From assembly GCF_000721495.1 (NCBI RefSeq), contig NZ_JOHY01000024.1, positions 28,768 through 92,767 of the forward strand: DNA of 64,000 nt, given 5' to 3'. Position 1 is the first letter of the stretch; every line of letters begins with the position of its first letter. The notes under the pieces are model-generated. The model was not told the origin of the DNA. It saw nothing but the letters and a program-made list of their open reading frames with translations, and did not search any database. Source of the DNA: Streptomyces sp. NRRL F-5123. GTDB lineage: Bacteria; Actinomycetota; Actinomycetes; Streptomycetales; Streptomycetaceae. Positions 17,096 through 24,973 of the stretch are shown here, piece after piece. The translations under genes were made by a program, and so were the position numbers.

Positions 17096-18382
17096 GTGCC
17101 CGACACCGCCCTGTCCGAGCGCACCGCCGACGTGATCGTCGTCGGCGCCGGTCCCGCCGGTTCGACGACCGCGTATTACCTGGCGAAGGCCGGGCTCGAC
17201 GTCCTGCTGCTGGAGAAGACGTCCTTCCCGCGCGAGAAGGTGTGCGGCGACGGCCTCACTCCGCGCGCCACCAAGCAGCTCGTGTCGATGGGCATCGACA
17301 TCTCCGAAGAGGCGGGCTGGCTGCGCAACAAGGGCCTGCGCATCATCAGCGGCGGGCTGCGCCTGGAGATGGACTGGCCGGACCTGGCCGCCTACCCGGA
17401 CTACGGGCTCGTGCGCCGCCGCGAGGACTTCGACGAACTCCTCGCCCAGCAGGCCGTGAAGGCGGGCGCCCGGCTGTACGAGCGCTGCAACGTCTCCGGC
17501 CCGATCATCGACGAGCGCACCGGCCGCATCACCGGCGTGACGGCCAAGCTCGGCGTCGAGAAGACCCCGCTGGCCTTCAACGCCCCGCTCGTCGTCGCCG
17601 CCGACGGCAACTCCACCCGGCTCTCCCTCGCGATGGGCCTGCACCGCCGCGAGGACCGCCCGATGGGCGTGGCCGTGCGCACCTACTTCACCTCCCCGCG
17701 GCACGAGGACGACTACCTGGAGTCCTGGCTGGAGCTGTGGGACCGGCGAGGTTCCGTCCCGCGCCAACTGCCCGGCTACGGCTGGATCTTCGGCCTCGGC
17801 GACGGCACCTCCAACGTCGGCCTCGGTATCCTCAACTCCTCCGCCGCCTTCCGCGAGCTGGACTGGCGCGAGGTGCTCAAGGCGTGGGTCGCCGGCATGC
17901 CGGAGGACTGGGGCTACACCGAGGAGAACATGACGCAGCCCATCCGCGGCGCCGCCCTCCCGATGGCCTTCAACCGCCAGCCGCACTACACCCGGGGCCT
18001 GCTGCTCGTCGGCGACGCGGGCGGCCTCGTCAACCCGTTCAACGGCGAGGGCATCGCCTACGCGATGGAATCCGGCCAGCTCGCCGCCGACGTCATCACG
18101 CAGGCCCACGCCCGTACCACCCCGGCGCAGCGCGAACTCGCCCTGCAGCGCTACCCGAAGATCCTCAAGGACACCTACGGCGGCTACTACACGCTCGGCC
18201 GCGCCTTCGTGAAGCTCATCGGCAATCCGAAGGTCCTCCAGCTGTGCACCGAGCGCGGCCTGACCCACCCGATGCTGATGCGCTTCGCGCTCAAGCTGCT
18301 CGCCAACCTCACCGACCCGACGGGCGGCGACGCGATGGACCGCATCATCAACGGCCTGACGAAGATCACGCCCCGCGCCTGA
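17096..18382 (+). CDS. Geranylgeranyl reductase family FAD-dependent oxidoreductase (possible MenJ)
   Basis: A 428-residue flavoprotein. The FAD ADP-binding Rossmann motif GAGPAGSTTAYYLAKAG is at residues 17-33, CGDGLTPRA follows at about 54, and the second FAD motif LLVGDAGGLVNPFNGEGI at about 303. The family reduces isoprenoid double bonds, and the mycobacterial member MenJ partly saturates the menaquinone side chain. The location between menG and nuo supports that role here. GTG 17096 follows GGGAGAG. A perfect hairpin closes the gene 40 nt past its stop. Confidence 0.9.
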   Translation: MPDTALSERTADVIVVGAGPAGSTTAYYLAKAGLDVLLLEKTSFPREKVCGDGLTPRATKQLVSMGIDISEEAGWLRNKGLRIISGGLRLEMDWPDLAAYPDYGLVRRREDFDELLAQQAVKAGARLYERCNVSGPIIDERTGRITGVTAKLGVEKTPLAFNAPLVVAADGNSTRLSLAMGLHRREDRPMGVAVRTYFTSPRHEDDYLESWLELWDRRGSVPRQLPGYGWIFGLGDGTSNVGLGILNSSAAFRELDWREVLKAWVAGMPEDWGYTEENMTQPIRGAALPMAFNRQPHYTRGLLLVGDAGGLVNPFNGEGIAYAMESGQLAADVITQAHARTTPAQRELALQRYPKILKDTYGGYYTLGRAFVKLIGNPKVLQLCTERGLTHPMLMRFALKLLANLTDPTGGDAMDRIINGLTKITPRA

Positions 18383-18421
18383 CCCGTCCGCCCGCGCGGC
18401 GCACCGACGTACGAGCGCCGC

Positions 18422-18445
18422 GGCCCCGCAGTCACCTGCGGGGCC
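18422..18445. terminator. Terminator after the reductase gene
   Basis: GGCCCCGCAG (18422-18431) pairs perfectly with 18436-18445 over a 4-nt loop; weaker G/C pairing extends the stem outward. It lies between convergent genes, the reductase on the plus strand and the kinase on the minus strand. Confidence 0.7.
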
Positions 18446-18481
18446 GGGGCGCTTCGCGTTCCGTCGGCGGTCAGCCGCTGG

Positions 18482-20572
18482 TCACTCCTCGTCGCTCGGC
18501 GGGAGGGCGTTGCGCCAGAGGGTGACGTCCAGCACTACGTACGTGCTCGTCTCGGTGGCCTTCGACGCGCTCTTGTAGGTGATGAGCGCGACCGTGCCCT
18601 CCGGTGTGCGGGCGCAGATCTGGCTGCCCGCGGACACCCGGGCCACGCTGATCTCCTGGGTGAACCGGGTGTCGTGCAGGCACGTGTCGAGGGAGCCCGC
18701 CTCGCCGGTGTCGAGCAGTACCAGCTTGGTGTTGTACGCCTTCAGGCTGCACGGGTCGCTGGCGCAGCTGTAGGAGAAGTCGTCGTCGATGTCGTTCTGC
18801 GGGGTGATCTCGCTGTCGGCGAAGCTCAGGTGGTAGCCGGCGGGCAGCTGGATGCCGTTGTGGGGCTCCGGCTGCGGGTTGGGGTCGGCCTGGTTGGTCG
18901 GCTCGTCGGTCGGGCTGTCCGTCTGCGTCGGCTCGTCGGTCGGCTCCGGCGCGGACGTCTGCGACTCGGTGGTGGCGGAGGTGGAGGACTGCGTCGGCTT
19001 GTCGGCCTCGTCGTCGCTCTTCCCGCCACCGTTCAGCGCGACGGCGGCGCCGACCGCGGCCGCGATGACGACGACCGCGGCGGTGACGGCGATCGCCACC
19101 CGCTTGCCGCGGCTCATGCGCTTGGGCGGCGGGGCGCCCGCACCGCTGCCGGTCGCGGTCAGGGGGCTGATCGGGGCACCCGGGGCGCCCGGGGCGCCGA
19201 ACTGGCCCTGGGGCGCGTAGGGGGAGCCGCCCTGCGGGTAGCCGTACGCCGGGGTGCCGCCCGGACCCGCGGGGTGCGTGGCCGGGTAGGCGTACGCCGC
19301 CGGGACCTGCTGCTCGCCGCCGGGCTGGGGCTGCGGGGGCGGGGAGGCGTAGGCCGCGGGCTGGGACTGCTGGGCCGGCTGGGCCGGTTGGGCCGGCTCG
19401 ACCGGGGGCTGCGCGGGCTGGACCGAGGGCTGCTCGGCGGCTGCGGGCGCCTGCGGCTGGGCCGGGGGCGGGGTCGGCGCCACGTCCGGGCGGGTCGGCG
19501 TCGGCGGGACGGCGTCCGCCGGGGTGGCCGCGGGGGTCGCCGGAGCCGCCGCGGGCGGCGGGGGAGTGGCCGGGGCGGGCGGTACGGCGGGCGCGGCCGG
19601 GGCCGCGGACGCGGGCGGGGTCCCCGGGGCCGCGGGCGTGGCGGGCGACGCGGGCGCGACGTGCCGCGCCGGGATCTCCGCCGCGAGCGCGACCGGCAGC
19701 CACTGCTCGGGGCGGCGCAGCTCCGTCTGCTGGGAGGCCGCCCGGCACATCCCCACGACGTCGGCGAGCGACGGCCGTTCCGCCGGGTCCTTCGCCAGGC
19801 AGCGACGCACCAGCGGGCGCAGCTCCTCCGGCAGCGTCGCCAGGTCCGGCTCCTCGTGCACGATCCGGTAGAGCACGGCGTGCGAGGGGCCGTCCCCGTA
19901 CGCGGGCGCGCCGAGGGAGGCGTAGGCGGCGACCTGGCCGAGCGCGAAGATGTCGGTGGCGGGCGTGATCTCCCGCCCGGAGGCCTGCTCGGGCGCCATG
20001 AAGGCGGGAGTGCCGATCGTGACGCCGCTGCCGGTCAGCGCGGTGGCGTCGGCGGCGCGGGCGATGCCGAAGTCGATGACGCGCGGCCCGTCCGAGGCCA
20101 GCAGCACGTTCGACGGCTTCAGGTCGCGGTGCACGAGCCCGGCGCCGTGCACGGCCTCCAGAGCCTCCGCGATCCCGGCGACCAGCAGCAGGACCGTCGG
20201 CACCGGCAGCGGCCCGTGCGAGGCGACCGCGGACGCGAGCGTCGGGCCCGGTACGAAGGCGGTGGCCAGCCACGGCCGCGTACCGTCCGCGTCGCTGTCG
20301 ATGACCGGCGCGGTGTACAGGCCCTGCACGCGCTGCGCGGCCTGCACCTCCTGCTTGAACCGGCGCCGGAATTCCGCGTCCTCCGCGAATTCCGGCCGGA
20401 TCACCTTGACGGCGACGGGCCGCCCGGCGGGCGTGTGGGACAGGTAGACCTTGCCCATCCCGCCCGCGCCGAGCCGCGCCGCCAGCCGATACGCCCCCAC
20501 CGATGCCGGATCGTCCGCCTCGAGTGGCTGGAAAACCTCGCCGGACCCTCCGGCCCCGCCCGCCCCGCTCAT
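18482..20572 (-). CDS. Membrane Ser/Thr protein kinase with novel extracellular domain
   Basis: A 696-residue Hanks-type kinase. The catalytic domain (about 25-290) has the glycine loop LGAGGMGKVY, catalytic loop HRDLKPSNVLL, DFGIA and the activation-end APEQASG. A 200-residue Pro/Ala/Gln-rich spacer leads to one membrane helix (about 505-530, flanked by KRMSRGKR). An outside domain of about 160 residues has four or more Cys (SCASDPCSL, DTCLHD, SQICAR). It lacks the PASTA repeats of PknB, so its signal is not muropeptide by that route. Stands alone, convergent with the reductase. Confidence 0.93.
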   Translation of the reverse strand: MSGAGGAGGSGEVFQPLEADDPASVGAYRLAARLGAGGMGKVYLSHTPAGRPVAVKVIRPEFAEDAEFRRRFKQEVQAAQRVQGLYTAPVIDSDADGTRPWLATAFVPGPTLASAVASHGPLPVPTVLLLVAGIAEALEAVHGAGLVHRDLKPSNVLLASDGPRVIDFGIARAADATALTGSGVTIGTPAFMAPEQASGREITPATDIFALGQVAAYASLGAPAYGDGPSHAVLYRIVHEEPDLATLPEELRPLVRRCLAKDPAERPSLADVVGMCRAASQQTELRRPEQWLPVALAAEIPARHVAPASPATPAAPGTPPASAAPAAPAVPPAPATPPPPAAAPATPAATPADAVPPTPTRPDVAPTPPPAQPQAPAAAEQPSVQPAQPPVEPAQPAQPAQQSQPAAYASPPPQPQPGGEQQVPAAYAYPATHPAGPGGTPAYGYPQGGSPYAPQGQFGAPGAPGAPISPLTATGSGAGAPPPKRMSRGKRVAIAVTAAVVVIAAAVGAAVALNGGGKSDDEADKPTQSSTSATTESQTSAPEPTDEPTQTDSPTDEPTNQADPNPQPEPHNGIQLPAGYHLSFADSEITPQNDIDDDFSYSCASDPCSLKAYNTKLVLLDTGEAGSLDTCLHDTRFTQEISVARVSAGSQICARTPEGTVALITYKSASKATETSTYVVLDVTLWRNALPPSDEE

Positions 20573-20786
20573 CCCTTGACCGCCTCGTCCCCGAAGTTGC
20601 TGCTGGCGGCATGGAGACTACCGGCCGCGGGGCCGGAATCGTGCTCCGTCTCCCAGTTGTGCCCTGACAGGCACTCACCGGTGACGGACCGCCCGCCCCG
20701 GCCGCCGCACGCGGGGCCGTCAGCCCGTCCAGCCGCTCCCGTACGCCAACTCGGGCCTTGCCGTGCAGCCGCACACCTCGCGGCTC

Positions 20787-21206
20787 CTACGTGAACACCC
20801 GTACCGGCGCGACGCAGAACTCGTTGCCCTCCGGATCCCCCAGCGTGCAGTGGTCGTCGTCCTGCCACAGCCTGCGCGCGCCGGCGGCGACCAGGCGTGC
20901 GGCCTCGGCCTCGACCGCCGCAGGGCCGCCCGGCACGCGTATGTCCATGTGCAGCCGGTTCTTCGCCGTCTTCGGCTCCGGAACGCGCAGGATCGACAGC
21001 CGCGGGCCCACCCCGTCGGGGTCGCACAGCCACGCCCCGTCGTTCGCGGAATCCTCCGGGTCGATGCCGAAGGAGGCCAGCCACTCGTCGCGCGTCGCGA
21101 ACGGCGCGGGCGGCGGCTCGTCCTCATAGCCGAGCGCGGTCTTCCAGAACGCGGCGAGGACGGCGACGTCCCCGGCGTCGAGTGTGAGATCGATACGAGC
21201 ACCCAT
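20787..21206 (-). CDS. VOC (glyoxalase/bleomycin-resistance) family protein
   Basis: A 139-residue vicinal-oxygen-chelate fold protein. It begins RIDLTLDAGDVAVLAAFW and ends LGDPEGNEFCVAPV, the standard start and finish of the family, with RLHMDIRVPGG supplying the second metal-ligand strand. The length suits a two-module VOC monomer. The frame stays open far upstream, but ATG 21206 matches the family start. The substrate is unknown; such proteins include glyoxalases, dioxygenases and drug-binding proteins. The 214 bp between it and the kinase show nothing I can name. Confidence 0.85.
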   Translation of the reverse strand: MGARIDLTLDAGDVAVLAAFWKTALGYEDEPPPAPFATRDEWLASFGIDPEDSANDGAWLCDPDGVGPRLSILRVPEPKTAKNRLHMDIRVPGGPAAVEAEAARLVAAGARRLWQDDDHCTLGDPEGNEFCVAPVRVFT

Positions 21207-21320
21207 ACCGACGACGCTACGCCCCGCCACTGACAACGCGTCACCTCCGGCTTCGGCTTCCGTCCCGTGCCGCGGCGTTCCGGCCCGCGCGGGCCCGCCG
21301 CGTGAGTAGGGTTTCGCGCC

Positions 21321-22220
21321 ATGGAACTCCCCCGGGTCGATGCCGCGCTGCTCAGCCAGTGGTGCGCGCGCCACCTCGCCTCGCCGGTCGCCGCCGAGCG
21401 GTTCCGCAGCGGGCGGGTGTCCGTCGTGGTCGGCGCCCGGCTCGCCGACGGGCGGCAGGTCGTCGTGAAGGTCCGCGCGCCCGAGCCGCGCATCGCGCAC
21501 TGCTTCTCCGTCCACAGCGCGCTGTACGCCGCGGGCTTCCCGGCCCCCGAGCCGATCCTGCCGCCCACCCCGTTCGGGCGGTGGACGGCCACGGTGGAGG
21601 CGCTCGTCGAGGGCGGCGGGCGCGCCCCGACCTCGGGCGGCGCCCCCCGCCCGTACGCGGCCGCCCTCGCGTCGATGGTGCGGCTCGCCGCCCCGCTGGC
21701 CGCCCGCGTCGACCTCGACCCGAAGCCCTCCTGGAACCGCTGGGACCACGACGAGCCCGGCGTGTGGCCCACCGCCGAGAACGTCGACCGCCCCTTCCAC
21801 ACGGTCACCGGCCCCGACTGGCTGGAACGCGCGGGCCGGGCCGCGGGTGAGCGCCTCGCTGCGTGCCGGGATCCGTACGTCATCGGCCACGGGGACTGGT
21901 TCCCGGAGAACTTCCGCTGGCGCGGGGAGGAGTTGTACGTCGCCTACGACTGGGACAGCCTGATCCTGGCGCCCGAGGCGGTCCTCGTCGGTTTCGCCGC
22001 GGTGCACGTGGCCCCTTCCACCGAGGAGTTCGCCGCCTTCCTCTCGGCGTACGAGGCTGCGGCGGAGCGGGAGTTCGGCCCGGACGAGCGCGCGGCCGCA
22101 TGGGCGGCGAACCTGTGGGCGCGCGGCTGGAAAGCGCACAAGCAGGTCGTGACGGGGGAGCCTGTGCAGGCGCTGGGGGAGGACGAGGCGCGGCGGCTGG
22201 CCTCGCTGGCGGGGGTCTGA
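21321..22220 (+). CDS. Aminoglycoside phosphotransferase (APH) fold protein
   Basis: A 299-residue kinase-like protein. The Brenner motif GHGDWFPENFRW (about residue 192) is the APH catalytic loop, and AYDWDSL (about 212) is the metal-binding counterpart of DFG. VVKVRAPEPR in the N-lobe supplies the ATP-binding Lys. The family phosphorylates aminoglycosides, homoserine, choline and other small molecules, and most Streptomyces members are not resistance genes. No neighbouring gene indicates the substrate. Start ATG 21321 lacks a good ribosome site. Confidence 0.85.
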   Translation: MELPRVDAALLSQWCARHLASPVAAERFRSGRVSVVVGARLADGRQVVVKVRAPEPRIAHCFSVHSALYAAGFPAPEPILPPTPFGRWTATVEALVEGGGRAPTSGGAPRPYAAALASMVRLAAPLAARVDLDPKPSWNRWDHDEPGVWPTAENVDRPFHTVTGPDWLERAGRAAGERLAACRDPYVIGHGDWFPENFRWRGEELYVAYDWDSLILAPEAVLVGFAAVHVAPSTEEFAAFLSAYEAAAEREFGPDERAAAWAANLWARGWKAHKQVVTGEPVQALGEDEARRLASLAGV

Positions 22221-22241
22221 ACCGGGCCCGTCCCGGCGGGC

Positions 22242-22361
22242 GTTGCGGTGGCGGTCCCTCGGCCCGGGGGGTGTTGCGGTGGCGGTCCCTCGGCCCGGGG
22301 GGTGTTGCGGTGGCGGTCCCTCGGCCCGGGCGGGCGTTGCGGTGGTGGTCCCTCGGCCCGG
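22242..22361. repeat. Four tandem 31-32-bp repeats after the APH-fold gene
   Basis: GTTGCGGTGGCGGTCCCTCG opens each unit; copies start at 22242, 22273, 22304 and 22336. The first three periods are 31, 31 and 32 bp and the last copy has one change. The array fills most of the gap between two convergent genes. It could form hairpins and serve as a transcription stop, but its origin is unknown. Confidence 0.8.
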
Positions 22362-22443
22362 AGGGGCGGCCGCGGACTCGGGCGAGGTTCGGCACGGGCT
22401 TCCGACGTCCACCGGTGCGGCTTCCGCGCGTCCACCGGCGCGG

Positions 22444-22809
22444 TCAGCGGAAGTCCTTGCCGTCCCGCAACTCCCAGCTGTGCGCCCCCGGATGGGCGGC
22501 GAACTCGCAGCAGGGCTCGCACGCGGGCGGCGGCCCCGTACCCGTGCAGTCGGGCAGGACGAAGACGGTCGCGGGCCGCCGCCCGCGGATCCAGCGCGTC
22601 CACACCGCGCCGTGCGCGCGGCCCGGCAGCTCCATGACGAAGGCGTGGTGGTCGCCCAGCGAGTGCCGCTCCAGCGTGCAGCGCAGCTGCCTCTCCACGT
22701 CCTCCGGCACCGTGCTGGCGAAGGGCGCGAGCCGCCGGGCGGCGCCCACCAGCGCGGCGGGCAGCCCGACCCGCTCCCCGCAGATGACACGGACTTCGGT
22801 CGAGGTCAT
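22444..22809 (-). CDS. Conserved hypothetical protein, Cys-rich C-terminus
   Basis: A 121-residue protein I do not recognise by name. It has VICGERVGLPAALVGAARRLAP near the start (helix), PEDVERQLRCTL in the middle, GDHHAFVMEL and VWTRW in a beta-rich section, and a Cys-containing end CEPCCEFAAHPGAHSWEL. The end looks like a small metal site. A second, decayed copy lies at 23.7-24.05 kb on the same strand, separated by a VOC gene. ATG 22809 matches the start of the homologous portion. No function can be given. Confidence 0.7.
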   Translation of the reverse strand: MTSTEVRVICGERVGLPAALVGAARRLAPFASTVPEDVERQLRCTLERHSLGDHHAFVMELPGRAHGAVWTRWIRGRRPATVFVLPDCTGTGPPPACEPCCEFAAHPGAHSWELRDGKDFR

Positions 22810-22898
22810 GCGGCGCCGCCCTCCTCGCGTACTCCCCCCGCTGCCTCCCGCGGGGGACCCCGGCCGCGTGCGGTCGCGGCCGTCACCCTCCCAAACGA

Positions 22899-23384
22899 TC
22901 ACGCCCCGTCCGGGGGCACCGTCCCTAGCCCCGATGGCCGGTTGCGGACCATACGCGGGGTACGGATCCGGGGCCGGTCCGCGCCCTGGGGCCCCTGGGG
23001 CCCGCGCGGCTCCAGGAATTCCAGCCGGTTGCCGAACGGGTCGGCGGCGTAGAAGCGGTCGTGCCCGGGGAAGTCCCCGTCCCACGTCACGGCGTACCCA
23101 CCCGCCTCCAGCCGCCGGGCCAGCTCCGCCAACCCCCGCACGAGGATCCCCGGGTGCGCCTTGCGGGCGGGCCCGAAATCCGCCTCGACCCCGAGGTGCA
23201 CTTCCAGCCCCCCACCCCGGAACCAGCACCCCCCGCGCGCGGCGAGCGCGGGCGGCTTCTCCACCTCGTCCATGCCGAGGACGCCGCCCCAGAACCCCCG
23301 GCACTTCCCCTCACCACCCGCCGGGATGGCCAGTTGCACATGGTGCAGCCCGCCGAACCCGAAGCCTTCCTCGCCGTCCGCCAT
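22899..23384 (-). CDS. VOC family protein
   Basis: A 161-residue protein of the glyoxalase/bleomycin-resistance superfamily. LHHVQLAIPAGGEGKCRGFW opens the first beta-alpha-beta module and FYAADPFGNRLEFLEP closes the second with the conserved Glu. GGAGAGGGAGAGGGC before the ATG is a strong ribosome site. The last 30 residues (PRGPQGPQG and beyond) run past the fold and are low in information. It lies between the intact and decayed copies of the hypothetical gene; the substrate is unknown. Confidence 0.83.
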   Translation of the reverse strand: MADGEEGFGFGGLHHVQLAIPAGGEGKCRGFWGGVLGMDEVEKPPALAARGGCWFRGGGLEVHLGVEADFGPARKAHPGILVRGLAELARRLEAGGYAVTWDGDFPGHDRFYAADPFGNRLEFLEPRGPQGPQGADRPRIRTPRMVRNRPSGLGTVPPDGA

Positions 23385-23549
23385 GCCCTCTCCCTCTCCT
23401 GCGCGGCGCCCGCGCCCGCACGCCGCCCCGATCCCTACCCCTGCGGGGCGGCACCGATTGCAACGGTGCTCCTGCTCTGTACGGCGTGGCTCGCGGAGCG
23501 GTTGGGCGCCACGCCCTGCCTCTTCGGTAGGCGTCGCGATCTTCCCGCC

Positions 23550-23604
23550 GTGGGGGCTGGCCGCGCCGTTCTCCCCCAGAGCTTCGCCTGGGAGGTACCC
23601 CCAC
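23550..23604. repeat. Dispersed intergenic hairpin element (second copy)
   Basis: GTGGGGG (23550-23556) pairs with CCCCCAC (23598-23604), enclosing CTCCCCCAGAGCTTCGCCTG, which is the opposite-strand form of the motif found at 4.6 kb. The surrounding 23385-23700 gap has no gene I can support. The element belongs to the repetitive intergenic sequences common in Streptomyces. Confidence 0.5.
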
Positions 23605-23667
23605 GCGCCCCTGTTGTCACCCGGCGGGGCATCGCGCGCTCCGTGCGGTGTGGGGTCGGGTGCCACT

Positions 23668-23754
23668 CCGGGGGTACCTCCTCGGAATGCGCGTTCACCC
23701 TCATCCGTAGCCGGTGCCGGACCGGGAAGCGCATTCCTGCGGGGGCACCCCCGG
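23668..23754. repeat. Imperfect 25-bp inverted repeat at the end of a decayed gene
   Basis: CCGGGGGTACC (from 23668) through GGAATGCGC (ending 23692) is matched in reverse by GCGCATTCC (23729-23737) through GCACCCCCGG (to 23754). The inner 9 bp are perfect and the outer parts differ at several positions. It overlaps the 3' end of the decayed hypothetical gene and may have replaced its natural end. Confidence 0.5.
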
Positions 23755-24060
23755 ATCGTCCCCCACCCGACGTCTCGCCGGCGGCTGCCCGCCGGTGGGG
23801 GTGAAGGGGGCGGGCAGGAACTGCCATGTGTGGGCTCCCGGGTGTCCGGCGAACTCGCAGCACGGCTCGGCGGCCGGGCAGTCGGGCAGGACGAGCACGA
23901 CCGCCGGGGCGTGCCCGCGGGTCCACCGCGTCCACACCGCGCCCGTGTCTCGTCCGGGCACTTCGAGGACGAAGGCGTGGTGGTCGCCGAGCGCGTGCGC
24001 ATCCAGGGTGCAGCGAAGGTCGCGTTCGACGTCCTCGGGGTGGGTGGTGCCCGGCGAGGC
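23701..24060 (-). pseudogene. 5'-truncated copy of the Cys-rich hypothetical gene
   Basis: On the minus strand HPEDVERDLRCTL, GDHHAFVLEV, VWTRW and EPCCEFAGHPGAHTWQ align with the intact gene at 22444. The N-terminal 30 residues of the intact copy are absent. Homology stops near 24050, and beyond it the opposite strand becomes the DUF5753 gene fragment. The C-terminus is also unlike the intact copy and runs about 30 residues longer into the inverted repeat. The gene has lost its start and is probably not expressed. Confidence 0.7.
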
Positions 24061-24550
24061 CGAGGCGTACAGCCGGGCCGTGATCCGGGCCAACCCGGCC
24101 CTCGTCAGGGACGAGGAAGTCGACACGCTCATGAGGATCCGGGCCGAACGACAGCGCATCCTCACCCACGTCGAGAAGCCGGTGCGGTTCTGGTCCATCA
24201 TCGGCGAGGCCGCACTGCGCACCCCGATCGGCGGCCCGAAGGTGATGCGCGGCCAGCTCAACTACCTGGCCGATGCGGTCGAGCAGTCCAACGTGACCCT
24301 TCAGGTGCTGCCGTACGCGGTCGGCGCCCACGCGGGCCTCAGCGGACCCTTCGTGCTGATCTCGTACAACGTCCCCGGAGACACCGGCATCGTCTTCCTG
24401 GAGAACCTGACCAGCAGCCTCTACCTGGAGACCCCGGGCGAGGTGGCGAACTACACCCTGGTCTTCGACGCCCTACGGTCCGCGCCGCTCAACCCGGCCG
24501 AGTCCCTCGACTTCATCACCGCGCTGGCAGAAGAGTCCACGTCCGATTAG
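24047..24550 (+). pseudogene. 5'-truncated HTH/DUF5753 regulator (C-terminal part)
   Basis: The frame encodes the C-terminal half of an Scr1/DUF5753-type regulator. Recognisable parts are EAYSRAVIRA, DEEVDTLMRIRAERQ, LNYLADAVEQSNVTLQVLPY and FVLISYNVPGDTGIVFLE. Full-length relatives are about 270-290 residues and begin with a Xre helix-turn-helix, which is missing here. A GTG at 24047 could restart translation to give 167 residues without DNA binding. It is followed at 16 nt by the DUF397 gene with which the family is normally paired. Confidence 0.75.
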
Positions 24551-24566
24551 AACCACGAGGTAAGTC

Positions 24567-24770
24567 ATGAACAGCTCCCCGATGACGACCTGGCGCAAGT
24601 CCAGCTACAGCGGCAGCACCAACGACTGCATCGAGGTTGCCGACGACCTCACGGGCGTCATCCCCGTCCCCGACTCGAAGGACCCGCAGGGCCCCACCCT
24701 CGCGTTCTCCCCGGAGGCATGGTCCGCATTCGTCGCCGGGCTCAAGAGGGGCGACTTCTCGGTGGCGTGA
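24567..24770 (+). CDS. DUF397 domain protein
   Basis: A 67-residue protein with the DUF397 pattern: WRKSSYSGSTNDCIEVAD near the start, then VPVPDSKDPQGPTLAFSPEAW and a short tail. These small proteins are paired with DUF5753 helix-turn-helix regulators throughout actinomycetes, in a toxin-antitoxin-like or developmental signalling arrangement. Here the partner just upstream has lost its DNA-binding half, so the pair is probably non-functional even though this gene is intact. GAGGT precedes ATG 24567. Confidence 0.92.
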   Translation: MNSSPMTTWRKSSYSGSTNDCIEVADDLTGVIPVPDSKDPQGPTLAFSPEAWSAFVAGLKRGDFSVA

Positions 24771-24973
24771 CCCACCGGACCGGTCGGGCGCCATCCAGGT
24801 GGGGCGCCCGACCTGATCACGACGGAGCCTCGTTGGTGACGCCGTGGAGTTCGGCCAACGCTCGTAGCCCCGGGGGTGGTTGGGCAGCGTCCACAGGTCG
24901 CGGACCTGCCACTGCCAGGGTGTGGTGCTGCCTCAACCCGGCCCGGTCGGGCGTCCGCGCTGTGGGTGCCCGC

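Noticed and set aside
21321..22220. Aminoglycoside resistance gene
   Set aside because: Only the shared kinase fold is visible. Many small-molecule kinases have it and there is no antibiotic cluster next to it.
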